A stretch of 64,000 nt of DNA from Thuidium tamariscinum (taxonomy: Eukaryota > Streptophyta > Bryopsida > Hypnales > Thuidiaceae), in NCBI GenBank assembly GCA_947034885.2, contig OX344749.2:48389682-48453681 (forward strand), read 5' to 3'. The translations under genes were made by a program, and so were the position numbers. Shown in pieces: positions 16,968 through 28,640 of this stretch; the first letter of the stretch is position 1, and each line of letters begins with the position of its first letter. The notes beneath the pieces are model-generated. The model saw only the letters and a program-made list of their open reading frames with translations. It was not told the DNA's origin and did not search any database.

Positions 16968-17777
16968 GTCTTTCATCACTGAATGCATCCATTTTTCAAA
17001 AAGTCTAATCCCAAACCACATGAACCCTCTCGGCTCATTCAATTTTTTGTACCTAGTAATTTTGGCTCTTTAATTTTTTAGTGTGAAACAATTGATTTCT
17101 TGGGTGGTTTTACACTTGAAGGCCCAACGCCATATATATTTTTATCAAAAAACACTAAAAATTGCAATTTTTATTGCATTCATTCAAGAAAAGATTTTTT
17201 TTAGAATCCAACTGTAAAATCTCATACTTTACCTCAACACACTTTTACTTTTTCCATTGAACACATCTTTTTTTATTAGTATACTTCAAAATCATTTAGC
17301 TTAAAAAGCTATAGTTTTTTCATTGGTTTGCTTATTTTGATGGCACAGGTTTGGATGTTTTCAAGTACCTTCTAAGTTTGGACCCCAAACCTCTCAAATT
17401 TCAACCCCAAACCCCCAAAGTTTCGATTCCAAACCCCCAAAGTTTCAACCCTAAAATCCTTGAAAAAGTAAAAATGTGTTGAGGTTTGCTTGAGGTCTAT
17501 CTCAAGCACACCTCAAGCACACTTTTACTTTCTTCATTTAACAAATCATTTTCAAAATTTATTTTTCTTCAAATTCAATAAGAGGATTAAAATTGTGTTT
17601 TAGGTGTGCTTGAGGTAGATCTAAAGCAATCAAGCATACCTCAAGCACATATCAAGCTCGATTGCCCGTCCACCTGTCTACTTATGTGACCATTCACTCA
17701 TCTGACCACTTATCTGCCTAAACACCTCTTTGTTCACTATATATTCATTGTTTTAAGAGTTTGAAAGTCCTCAAATA
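16968..17777. repeat. Spacer with C-rich short tandem repeats
   Basis: No gene is seen. From about 17,385 to 17,460 a degenerate ~20 bp unit (CCAAACCCCCAAAGTTTC) recurs about four times. Around 17,490-17,660 phrases of the type CTCAAGCACAC and GAGGTGTGCTTGAGG recur in both orientations. The order resembles a decayed repeat rather than coding DNA. Confidence 0.5.
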
Positions 17778-18838
17778 GGGTGAATGCAGGAAAGACTTGT
17801 ACTCTTTGGCGTCACACTTTGAGTGACGGAGTTGTCATTAGCTATAACTTTTGAAGCATTAACTCTTTGAACTTGAAATTTTTATTGGAGATGGATGACT
17901 TGAAATTTATCAAAAGCCTTATTTATTAGAAATTTTCAAAAATCATTTTATATTAAATTCTAATTTCTCTAATTTGTCACACTTTATAGTTTAAGGATTT
18001 TTAGTACTGGGGAGTACTTTTAATTAAATGGGGAATTTCGTTAAAATGGCGGTATTCCACATGCCATTTTCACACCTTGACATCTAGGACAAGTATACAT
18101 TGCTAATATCTAGGACACTTTTAGATTTCTGAAATCTATGACAAGCATAGATATTAGACCAAACAATCTAAAAAATCTAGGATTAGTATAGATTTCAGAA
18201 ATCTAGGAGAGTTGTAGATTTCCAAAATCTAGTACAGGTGTAGATCCTAGGATAGAAAAAACGGTTCAGACCGCGCAGTCTAAACTGCTCAAAAGCGCCA
18301 ATTTAACAAAATGGCGCCATTTTAACGAAATTTCCTATTTAATTATTTAGAGCTGAGATTTCTAGGGTCTATTTCTACACAAGGTATTCATGTTTCTACC
18401 TAAGGAAATTTAAAAAATCATTATTCTCTTTCTTCTACATGTGTGCTAATAGGCATCCTTTGCGCGCACATTTTTGAACAATCAAGATAGTTGTTGGACC
18501 ATTGTTTTGGTGAAATATCTTTGCCATAAAGTCTTTCCAAATGGCCAATTTTTAGTTTTAAGAAAAATTACTTCCTCTATTTTTTACAAATTAAAATGTG
18601 AAACTACAGTGCCAGAGTTACAATTTTCACGAAATTCGGCACTTTTCTAATTCTCCCACTTAGAGAATTTTTCAATGCTTTTCCTTCCTAGGGTATCTTC
18701 TTCTTAAAGGTATATACATCAAACATATTTTTTACTTTAAAAAAAAATTGATTTACTATTTATACAATACTTCCAAAGAAAAAAGTGAGTATTGTGCAAA
18801 ACGCTACGCTTTTCAGCAGGTCTTTCTTGCAATGACCC
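17778..18838. mobile_element. Family E element E2 (1,061 bp) containing family D copy D6
   Basis: The left end GGGTGAATGCAGGAAAGACT and right end GTCTTTCTTGCAATGACCC are inverted. AATA flanks both sides (17,774-17,777 and 18,839-18,842). Internal blocks match E1 (AAATGGCCAATTTTTAGTTT, TTTTTTACAAATTAAAA). There is no coding capacity. D6 is inserted in its left-central part. Confidence 0.8.
18028..18338. mobile_element. Family D element D6, nested in E2
   Basis: The ends are ATGGGGAATTTCGTTAAAAT (18,028) and TTTTAACGAAATTTCCTAT (to 18,338). TTAA occurs on both sides (18,024-18,027 and 18,339-18,342), a third case of a 4 bp duplication among D and E copies. The interior repeats AAATCTA/CTAGGA units and has the GACCGCGCAGTCT palindrome typical of the family. 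Confidence 0.75.
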
Positions 18839-18842
18839 AATA

Positions 18843-20343
18843 GAAGAACATTAGATTCTAAAGAAGACTAATCCATTTCCATTCCTTTAATGATAGCTAT
18901 TGAATGCTAGAAGTATCTAATGTAGTATGAATGCATAAAATGATAATTCAAGTTATTTATCCATACATTTACACTTCAAATCCTAAATCCTAAATCCTAA
19001 ACCCCAAACCTTATCCAAACTTCAAATTGTATATTATTTATCAAAAACATTGGTGCAGTGTGCACAATATATCTTACCTTCAATTCTTTTTGGATGTCAA
19101 TATTAAAATGTAGTACATATGTAGACCTCATTAACTCATTTATTTATTTTTTCAATGTTTTGTGGGGTTTAGAGCATCAACTATTGTTTGGCTTTGAACT
19201 ATACTACATTACTACTACCTATTTAAAAGTGAAACATTCAAATGTGACCTAAAGATTCAAGTGTTTCTTTTGGTTTTGTACTTATGTTGTAAAATGCATT
19301 GATAGTTGAAGACATTAAGGTATATATAATTGATCAGGTCAAATCTAAGTACATTATTTGGCTTTAAACTTTTTTAATTGAAATTTTTTGTACTACAAAG
19401 TTTTGAGCTTTGAATCTTGATAGTGGCACGTGGATAGTGGAGAATATGGGTGAGACTCTAGGTGAAAAAAATTAAAGAAAAAAATTAATTCTGATCTCTC
19501 AAAAAATAGTTAATTAGAACTAGCAGATTTGGCATAATAGGAAAATCTAAATTAATTAACATATTTAACATGGAATTAGAGCTTACTAATATCAATCGTG
19601 AGATTTTTCTAGCAAGAAAACTAAACCATGTGCAATTTTTTTTTCTTGAAAAAATCTAGAAGATTGCATTTACAAATGAATCCTACAATTATTTTTTTCC
19701 AATAACATGCTTACGATGCTCGATAAATAAGATTGTCCATAACTTTCACATCACTTGTCCAAATAAAATAAATCTAAGCTTTCTATGTAGACAAAAATTT
19801 AATGTGTGAAAAAATTAAAATTAAAATTAAAATTCAAGTTTTTGAAACTCCTTTTTGTTGTCTGCTCTCCCTAATTTAAAGCATAACTTTTGTTTGTAGA
19901 CATACTTTGTATTCTTGTACATCAGTTGAGAAAAAAGTTTATTCTTCTAAAAACAATCCATTTTTCTATCTTCCAAAAGAGTTTCTAAATATCATGACAA
20001 AAAGTCAAAAATTGAGATTACCAGTACCTTCTCAAAATCCAAGGTGTTCTTCCAAGGGACAAATGGTCCTTCAAGAGTTAATACTAAACAAAATCTATGC
20101 TTGGCTTTTATAATACTTTAGAAGCTTATGAAAACATAGATTATATTCTATTTCTCATTTTTTCTAATACAATACCATTTCATCCAACATCTAATGAAAT
20201 ACTACTTATACAATTGCAATACAATAGTATTGATGAGTACATCTTGAATTACAATTTTGGGATTAAAAATCTGATTTGAGAAGGTCTGGGGTGAGAATCC
20301 ACCTTCACACTAACAATTCAGATTAAGGTAGCCCTTAGAAGGT
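18843..20343. other. AT-rich spacer with a telomere-like patch
   Basis: No gene is seen. At about 18,978-19,012 there is a short run of AAATCCT/CCTAAA units ending CTAAACCCCAAACC, similar to degenerate plant telomere repeats (CCCTAAA). The rest is AT-rich without recognised features. Confidence 0.45.
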
Positions 20344-20356
20344 GGCAAAAAACCCA

Positions 20357-21204
20357 ACGATGCTAGTTTGTGAGCCTAAAAGCATGAGCTTGCGAGTAGT
20401 GAGTGTAGGTTTTGTGAGCCCAGAGAATTAACCAAAAAAAACTGTGAATTTTTTAAGCCAAGGGAAAAAAAAGGAAGTCATTAAAAAAAATCTATTTATT
20501 GTAAAATTTCAGCTTTATGACCATGGACCTATGACCGTGGAAATGTGGTTAATATATTTTAAAATTTCAAACCCTACTATCTCTAAAAGGCCTCTCAATA
20601 CCTTTCAAAAAAAATTTGAATTTTTCAAATTTTTTTTGAGGTTCAAAATCCAGAATCTAACAAGGGTTTTTTGAGGGTGATGGAGTTGTGAAAAAAAAAA
20701 AAAAAAAAAAAAAATTTTCTTTTTTTTTCTTTTTTCCTGACTTTATCACCCTGAAATTGATCTCTCGGTACCAAGAGAAGGTTTTCGAGGGTGAAAAGTC
20801 GCAACAAAAATGAACTAGTAACAAAGTCGGAAAAAAAGAAAAAAAAAGTTGAAAAAAAATGAAAAAAAAAATTCTGAGAGCTCCAAAGCCCTCTACCTCC
20901 AAACCCCTTTCAATAGCAAGAGGGATTTTTGAGGGTGATGGAGTTGCAAGAAAAATTTGAAAAATAAAAAAGGACTGGAAAAAAAATTGAAAAAAACTGA
21001 AAATTTTATTTTTGAAAAAAAAAATTTGAAAGTCACAAATTTCAAATCTCATTAGGGGGATACTAGATATAAAAATCCAAAATTTTTAAAGCACGGTAAT
21101 AGGTCCATGCCCTAAAAATCACTAAAAATTTCACCAAAAATTCTAGGCTCACAAGCTCACAAGCTCATGTGCTCAAGCTTGCAGGCTTACAAAATAGCAT
21201 CCCC
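20357..21204. mobile_element. Inverted-repeat element G with homopolymer-rich core, flanked by 13 bp direct repeats
   Basis: GATGCTAGTTTGTGAGCCTA near 20,359 is mirrored by GCAGGCTTACAAAATAGCATC ending at 21,201, giving imperfect inverted ends. The sequence GGCAAAAAACCCA occurs just outside both ends (20,344-20,356 and 21,205-21,217). The core (about 20,570-21,040) consists of A and T runs around three GAGGGTGATGGAGTTG-type or related GAGGGTGA phrases. The long minus-strand frame here (20,657-21,052) is phenylalanine-rich low complexity and is not a gene. Confidence 0.55.
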
Positions 21205-21217
21205 GGCAAAAAACCCA

Positions 21218-22858
21218 CTCAATTGAACTATCTTCAAGCTCAGTTGACCCAGCTCACAACTGGTTTCTCTATTCAACTGACCTAACTTCCTAACTTATAG
21301 GTTACCTTTCCTTGCACTCTAGATTACAATGTGACAATGTGACGAAAAGAGGCAATCACTGTTGTTTGATTAATTTTCCTACCCCTCTTCATCAAAAAAA
21401 TCAACAGCCGTTGGATTTGAATTTAAAAAAATCCCAACCCCCCTTCAAAGAAAAATCAACAACCGTCGGATACTAATACAGATACCGCATACAGATACGG
21501 GACACGAGATATGGATATTTGATACAGATACAAAATATTAGTAAGTCTAGTATTGAATATAGATACAAACACTAATATTGTATATAAATACAGTATACAA
21601 ATATATGGATACAAAATATTGTATATTGTATCATTTATCCCATATCCTTTGTCTCCAAGCCCACCCTCTGAGAATTATAAGAGGGGGTGGGGGGAGGAGG
21701 GATTTACATGTTAAAAATATTTTAATATTTAATATTTATATCAAATTAGGAGGGGAAGGGGCTTAAAATATTTAAAATTTAATGTTTAAATCATTAAATT
21801 AGATTGGAAGGGGCTAAAGAGGAGGTGCTAAATTTTTAAATTTTTTTAGTTTTTGAGCTCATTGTAATACAGTTTGTCACAATGACAATGAGCTCAAAAG
21901 AGGCAGTGACTAAGGTTGGTACACCCAAAAGCGCCACTTATTCATACTGATCCTAGTGTACCTACCTTAGCTCACTAACATCAATGGCTTATTTGCAACT
22001 CAGCACTAAGTTTTGGGTCCAAAATCTTTGCAAAATCCATACTATCCAACCTCCCAAGGAATTGCAATCCAACAAACAACTCATACAAGTGAGCATTAAC
22101 TTAGATGTTTGGTGTTTTATGAAATTAGAATAGAAGAAGGGAAGGGCTAAGTGGATGAAACCCACAAGTAGAGAATAGTTAACTTTCATGACACATTTTA
22201 TTTTGATTAAAAAGACAAATTGAAAAGATAAATAAAAAAATATTTTTACTTTGGAGGAGTTCTAAAGCTTTGCTAAATTAGCAAAAGGTTACAAGAACTT
22301 AGTTGTAGTGGAATTTGACTTTGGAAGCCATTAGTAAATAATATTCAAAATTAGATTATATTAGAATTTTTAAAGTTTTTTAAAGATTTGACTTTGGAAG
22401 CCTATTGAAAAGCAAAAAAGGAATTTAAAAGATTAAAAAAAGCTATAAGAAGGTAGAAAAAAATAATTTGACATGATCAAGGCGTTGCATGAGCGTGCCT
22501 AATGTAACATTTAAATATATAATTATTAAAATGAAAGTTGAACTAGCACATCGTGGAGAAGTTTTGGAAATGCATGAAGATCTTGAAGTAGTCATGATAG
22601 GGGTGAGTTTGGGAATTTTCTTTCCCCTTTCAATTTTCCATAATTTCATTTAAAATAGGATTAGCCATTAGTCGTTGAAATTCAATTTGAAATCGAACAC
22701 TTACAACTAGTAGGAATTTACAATTGAAAAATAGAAATAGTTAGTCAATTTTATTAGCTTTCCAAAACAATAGTAAATACGGAAATTGGACAAGAAGTTT
22801 AGAAGCTATAACCAAATGACATTACCCAAAATTGGATGAAAAATTAGAATCATTAGAT
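21218..22858. repeat. AT-rich spacer with GATACA-type simple repeat and a 15 bp hairpin
   Basis: About 21,465-21,645 is a decayed hexamer array of GATACA/AGATAC units; a related tract is at 40,500-40,680. At 21,851-21,899 a perfect 15 bp stem (TTTTGAGCTCATTGT and its complement) encloses a 19 base loop. At 21,910-21,970, CTAAGGTTGGTACACC and GTGTACCTACCTTAG are inverted ends of a minimal copy of the M-type MITE found at 54,061. The rest is AT-rich with no gene seen. Confidence 0.55.
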
Positions 22859-23104
22859 GAAATTTGAGGGCATTAGAAGACTACGGGTTCTTGAATTGCG
22901 GGAACGTAGTTTTTGTTGCAGAAACACAAATCTTACATGATTGAGTGGCTACCACGTCATTAAATTTTTATTTTTTTAATATTTCAAGACCCCCCTATTT
23001 AAATTTTTTATATTTTTGGATTAATGCTGGTTGACAACGGCTAGCAATGTTGGGAATCATTTTAGAAATAGACCGGAAGCAGCCCTCCACTACCCTCAAA
23101 TTTC
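22859..23104. mobile_element. Family F element F5 (degraded)
   Basis: GAAATTTGAGGGCATTAGAA at the left is mirrored by CCCTCAAATTTC at the right. The inside keeps the family F landmarks AGAAGACTACGGGTTC, GGGAACG and TGGCTACCACGTCA. Confidence 0.55.
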
Positions 23105-23558
23105 TTTTAATTTTATTTTTAAGGAATTTTGAAATGGAATTTAGAGTTTGATTGGAAGTAGAAGTAAGAGAGTGAAAATATAAAAGTAATTCTAAGGAAA
23201 GTAATTAGCAAGTAAATTTTGATGAAATAGTTGATGGTCAAAATTATTTATAGTTAGTTTTATCTAAGGATTAAAAAATAATAATTTAAACTTTATTAGA
23301 ATAAAAACAAAAAGGTGAAAACCCAATTAATTTTAACAACCAAGGTAAAAGAAGGTTGACGGATAAAATTTTGATAAATCAGTTAACAATCAAAATTTAT
23401 CTATAAATATTTATGTTTATCAAAAGTTAAAATCAAAGTTTCCATTTCCATACAAAGGGTAAAATCAAACCATTTCCAAGATAAAATTAATTCACCTTTC
23501 AAGAAGTAAAACTCAATTCACCCAAATAGCAAGAATTGGTTAACAATTTACGAAATCA
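23105..23558. other. AT-rich spacer
   Basis: I see no gene, RNA or clear repeat here. It is purine-rich and AT-rich. Confidence 0.4.
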
Positions 23559-23908
23559 TAAGAGGATTTTTAGCTGCTGTACAAGACTGCGAGTTCCCAA
23601 ATGCTGGGAACGCATTGGGAACTCTGGGAACGCGATGCTGATGTGGTCGAGCGACTGCCACGTCAGAAAATAATAATTTTTATTAAATTTTATTAAATTT
23701 TAAATTTTAAATTTTTTTAAATTTGAATTTCTTTTTTAAATCATTTTTTTTTCTTTAATACATTCTGAAGGTTTTTGAAAAAAAAAATTTGAAGTTTTTT
23801 TTTTCAAAATTCAAAAATTCAGACCAGCAGGGGGCTGGTCTGCAGCAGTGGGAACAATTTCGGGGAACACCCCCGAAACGGTCTTCTTGGGGCCCAAAAA
23901 TCCTCTTA
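23559..23908. mobile_element. Family F element F1
   Basis: The ends TAAGAGGATTTTT and AAAAATCCTCTTA are inverted repeats. The GC-rich sub-terminal part contains AAGACTGCGAGTTCCC, two GGGAACGC repeats, and the inverted pair GTGGTCGAGCGACTGCCACG. An A/T-only centre follows, then CCAGCAGGGGGCTGGTCTGC and GGTCTTCTTGG. The GC-rich edges stand out sharply from the surroundings. It is non-coding. Confidence 0.68.
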
Positions 23909-25821
23909 CGTGGTCAAAAGAAAACCAAAGGACAAGTTGAGAGTAAAATCTTGGAGAGAATATTTTTAGGATTTCAAAACCAAATTCTCTTAAAAATTTA
24001 ATTGAATAGTAAAGGAGTTAAAGTAGAATGAAGTTTTAGCCAAAAGTAGTGATCAATTGGATGAAAGTCAACCAAAGTTGACCAAATCAAATCAAACTTG
24101 AAAACTTAAGTACTAGGGATTAAAAAAATAAAATAACCAAAAAATGTAAATTTAATTTCAATAGCTAGAATTGACACTTGCACTTGACAAATGAAGTTTT
24201 AGAAGTCAGTTTCTATGCAAATTTCATCAGCCATTATCTGTTAAGAAATTAGTGTAAAATTAGATTTCTTTATCATTTTGGAAAGAACAAAACAAGATTT
24301 ACAACTTAGCCCAATTCACTTTTTACTTGATTATTGTTGAGCGGACCTTAGTTTTGACTATTATAGCCAAAATTTGCTAAAAATATTAACATGAGGTTTA
24401 TTTCAAATAAGCAATTGCAAGTGAATCAATTAGGAGTTGGGAAAATAGCAAGATCCATTGTTTGAAACTTGAAAGGTATAAGTGGATTACACATAGGATA
24501 GACACCCATGAGGATTCACTGACAAAAATAGTAGAACCTAGTTGTATATATTTTATTGTAAGGGTGGGAATAAAGAGCCTAGAAACTTCTACGCTTTAGG
24601 AAGTTTTGATAAATTCAATAATCAATAGTGAATCTTCTTCTTTATTTGAATACACTTCATAGTTAATTTTATTCTCTTAAGAATGAGCCAAAGAATAAGT
24701 GACTTTCAACATTTTAAGTCTAGAAATGGTTGTTTTAAAATAGTTCGACCATATTGTGGTTGATGAAAATTTTAAGAACTAATGAAATTGTGTCAATTTA
24801 ACAACATTGATGTTTTTTAGTAGGTGCTACTGATGAGCTTTGGTTTATTTTAAAGAATTTCCAAGAAATTAGTTGGGCCTACTTTATGCCTAGATGTCAA
24901 GCCAGTTTGTTGTATAAGAGGCCTAAAATCCTCACTTGTGATTGAACAAAAGGCTAATATTGGCCCAAAATCCTTTACATTTAAGGACCAAGCTAATTTA
25001 ATGGAATGATTTTTTTTTAAAACAACAACAAGATCTTATATGGCCCAAGTTCAATGAATTGGGTGTATTAAGAATGGAAGACCAATTCTTGATTTTAGAG
25101 GAATTAGAGCCAATGTCAAATTTCAATTAATTTTTTCCTTACATAAGGTATTATTTTTTAATAAACCAAATCTATTGAATTTGTGCAATTGGTATTGAAG
25201 AGAATCAACCCTGCTTCTAAGTTTAAAGAAAGTTGTTGTGTAAAAAGAGAGATGGGGTTGAAATTAACCAAGTTTTATTGAATCAACCTTGCTTCTTGGC
25301 CTCAAGGCCTTTACACATGGGGGAATTGACTTTGTTATAATCTTATTCTAATGAGTAGTTGAGGAATGCTTGAAGCCTAAAAGGATTATAAATTTTGTAC
25401 AATTGACCTCAAGGAGAATCTACTTAGCCTCTAGGTGTAAAGTGGCCCTTAGTGTTATAGTAATGTACTTTGTATTCTTGTCATAGCCAACATCATGTCA
25501 AAAGTGATCCTCCTTATAATCTTCTTAAATAAAAGTAAAAGTTTTAAGCCAAAAATAATTCAAAAATCCAGAACTTTCACTTCATAGGTCCAAACACTAC
25601 AAAACAAAGCCCATGCATGGATGCACCCCTCCTTAGTAAGAGCTTTCCATCTGTACCAAAAACGTGACCGAATATGCCTAGGGTTCGAGAGATCTCACTG
25701 TAACAAACAAAACAAAATAAATAGCCTCTAGTAACTTAAAAAGGTATGTGGATGGATGGAATGTTGGCGCCAACAATCTAGAAAAGTGGTTGAGTGAATT
25801 TGCATGTGGACAATGACCTAA
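23909..25821. other. AT-rich spacer; from 24,860 part of a duplicated segment
   Basis: No gene is seen. From about 24,860 (TTTCCAAGAAATTAGTTGGG) onward the sequence is clearly related, in the same orientation, to 35,607 onward (TTTCCAAGAAATTTGTTAGG). This begins the large flank duplication described under 24,860-31,741. Confidence 0.6.
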
Positions 25822-26782
25822 GAGCATCTCCAGCGCATCTCAACAAATGGCACAATTTGGACATTTGGCCGGGCCCAGTTGCATGCAAAATAAGGCTAAA
25901 TATATACATAGGCACAATTAACTTTGCTGAGCAAATGGAGAATTGGGGGGACTTGGAGAGTGCTTGGTGTGTGGATTTGTGCAACTTTCAAGGTACTACT
26001 GAGCCTTTCTCATAATGACAAAATCAAAAAGGGCATGCCCACCTCATCCCACATCACCTTTCATCTTGGAGGCCATGTTGATCCCCCCTCTCTTGTTTGA
26101 TTTCTTGAATTGAGGATTGGGACAACTTCCTTGACACTCTCTAGCCACCTCTAATTGCACTACCAATTAATCCATTAAGGACCGTGGTTGATTTAGGGGG
26201 CGGACGTAGTTTTTGAACACAATTCTCAAAAAGTGCAATTTTCTACCTTTTTAAAAGATGTAATCCTAGATCGGATTAAATAAATGAGTTCCATGGATTA
26301 AGTCCTTGAACCACACAAAAAATAAAAGTGATCCAATGGTTCATGTCTTTGTAATTATTCTTCAAACATTGATGTGCCATAAACACCCTTTGGCACTGGT
26401 TATAATTAGGGTTTGCTACAATTGGGTATAGATTTGAATATATTATGTGAAAATTGACCAAAACCTTTCAATTTATTATTTCAAACACACACATAATTGT
26501 CCTTTCCATAAAATATGCATTTTTCATTGAAAATTTCAATATGAAAGGTTGGACCATTTCAAGTTTGGCCAAGCACAACTCACTCATTTTTGCACACATT
26601 CTCTTGAAATTGTTTTTGTTAGATGCACATAAAGACACTCTAAATGCGTTCTTCTCTAAGTTTTTTGAGATCAAATGTTCTACAAATTATAGGAGACGAA
26701 AAGTCCTCAAATCAACCGAAAAGTGGTCGACCGGTCCTTAATGGGTTAAAGCCTCATCCCCCATCCAACATTGGGGATGCTC
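25822..26782. mobile_element. 961 bp element with GAGCATCTCCAGC ends and TAA duplication
   Basis: The ends GAGCATCTCCAGC and GGGGATGCTC resemble the GAGCATCTCCAACAG type termini common in plant PIF/Harbinger-like elements. TAA lies on both sides (25,819-25,821 and 26,783-26,785). The duplicated locus at about 36,562 reads GACCTAAGTTAGC with a single TAA, a natural empty site. A second inverted pair inside (ATTAAGGACCG near 26,173 and CGGTCCTTAAT near 26,735) suggests a nested element. No transposase is recognisable. Confidence 0.83.
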
Positions 26783-28215
26783 TAAGTTAGCATGGGACTC
26801 TACAGTGACATTCAAGATCAAGAATCCAATTTCTTGAGACAAAGCGTTTCAATACTTCCACATCGAAGAACTTTGGATTGGCAAACACTTCCTCCTACCT
26901 CTGCATACTGGACGTTAAATCCTACCATTGAAGGTAGGCCCAACAAGGTAAATTTTGGATTCTCTTGAGTAAAAGTGAAAAAAAATCATATTTTTGTGTC
27001 ATATCTATGGAAGTTTTAAACATTTCCTAGCCACACTTGGGTCCCTAATTGCAAACATGGATTCAGAATTCGCAAAAAAAGTTATTTGCCAAAAAAAAAA
27101 TTTTAATCTTACATTTTTCCTTGAGGTTAATCCACCATGCTGGGCCCACCTTCAATGGTAGGATTTTCGTCATGCCCTTTGGACTGCACACGCTTGTTCA
27201 CTAGTTCTCTTCTAGTTACGAAGTACTCCCTCTATTCTCACTACTAAAAACCTCCAAAAATCTTCCCCTTGAGAAATTAACTATATTTTAAGTCACAGTG
27301 TCTTCATTGCATGCATTGAAAAACAATTAACTCATCCCTTAGATCTATGCAAAATGTCTAGTTTAGGTGCTATCATTTAGACATCCAAAATCCATGTGCG
27401 AAGTATGATTTTTGTGAATAGTTTGGAAATGTTGCCGCTTCTATTATTTTAAATTATTTAAAGGGTGGTGGCAACACTAAGATTCTAGAAACTTCTTCCC
27501 TAACCTAAATATTCAAAAGAAATCCACCTATTTGACTTTATAATCAAATTTGCAGAGGAACGAAGTAGTCACTAATTGCATTGTTAACACTAGTATTTGA
27601 AGGAGTAATTCATACAATGCAATTCAAATGGACAATGCTAAGTTTGCAAATCTTAAGATTTGCTCTCACATTGTTTCACTTGCCCTCACAAGGTCATTCA
27701 ACACAAAAAAATTGAAAAAGAACTGTTACTAAATGGTCAAAATTAAGAAACGGTGTTTTTTAGTGGAACAAAGATTCTACCTAATTTAGAGTTTTTTAGT
27801 GGAACGGAGGAAGTATTATTTTTCCAAACAATTGAGTTATTCATAAAGAACCCTAAATCGGGATTTAAACCCATGATTTTTGTGAAAAGGCTGATTGAGT
27901 TCAAAAAGTCGAAATAAAAGTGGGTATGAAACTTATTTTCCCATCAAAATGATGCCTAAAAAAGTTTGGTCCCCACTTTTGAAATCGTGTGACATAAGTA
28001 TCTTGCAAAAAAGTTTGACACTTTATCTATAGTTGCCTTCTCAACTTCAAAAAAAGTCATGCCCAAAGTGGGGGACTTTACAAATAACTCAAATCTGTTC
28101 ACTTTACTTTTAGACTTTTTTGTTTGGGTCTGTTTTACTTCAAAGATAATTTCCTTCGAGTCTTAGAAGTCTTCGTACCATTATTATGCTGTCATAGTGT
28201 TTTCAAAATTATGCA

Positions 28216-28443
28216 GTCATAGTGTTTTCAAATTTTTTAATTAGTACGGAGCATTACTGACAATTTCTGATTTTAGGAGTAAGATATTGAAGTCATAGTG
28301 TTTTCAAATTTTTTAATTAGTACGGAGCATTACTGACAATTTCTGATTTTAGGAGTAAGATATTGAAGTCATAGTGTTTTCAAATTTTTTAATTAGTACG
28401 GAGCATTACTGACAATTTCTGATTTTAGGAGTAAGATATTGAA
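28216..28443. repeat. Tandem triplication of a 76 bp unit
   Basis: Three copies start at 28,216, 28,292 and 28,368 with GTCATAGTGTTTTCAAATTT and end GTAAGATATTGAA; they appear identical by eye. The duplicated locus near 36,840-36,905 has one diverged copy only. The array therefore arose after the segmental duplication and is probably recent. It is non-coding. Confidence 0.88.
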
Positions 28444-28640
28444 GCTTCTAGTGCAGATAGAACTGCCAGGAAGTATGATTTGCGCTCCAAAATCCTGGAC
28501 ACCTCCCACAAACCAGACAGTCTTACAAGAACTTGTAGTATTTGAGAGTTGAGACTGGATTAATCCTTAAAGGATGGACCTATAACCACTGATTTCAAGT
28601 CTCGATGCCCATCACTCACTTTGTTGCCATTTTGAAAATA

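Noticed and set aside
20657-21052. 131-residue phenylalanine-rich minus-strand frame
   Set aside because: It is produced by A/T homopolymer runs inside element G and is low complexity throughout.
28216-28443. CRISPR-like repeat array
   Set aside because: The units are contiguous with no unique spacers, and the context is plant nuclear DNA.
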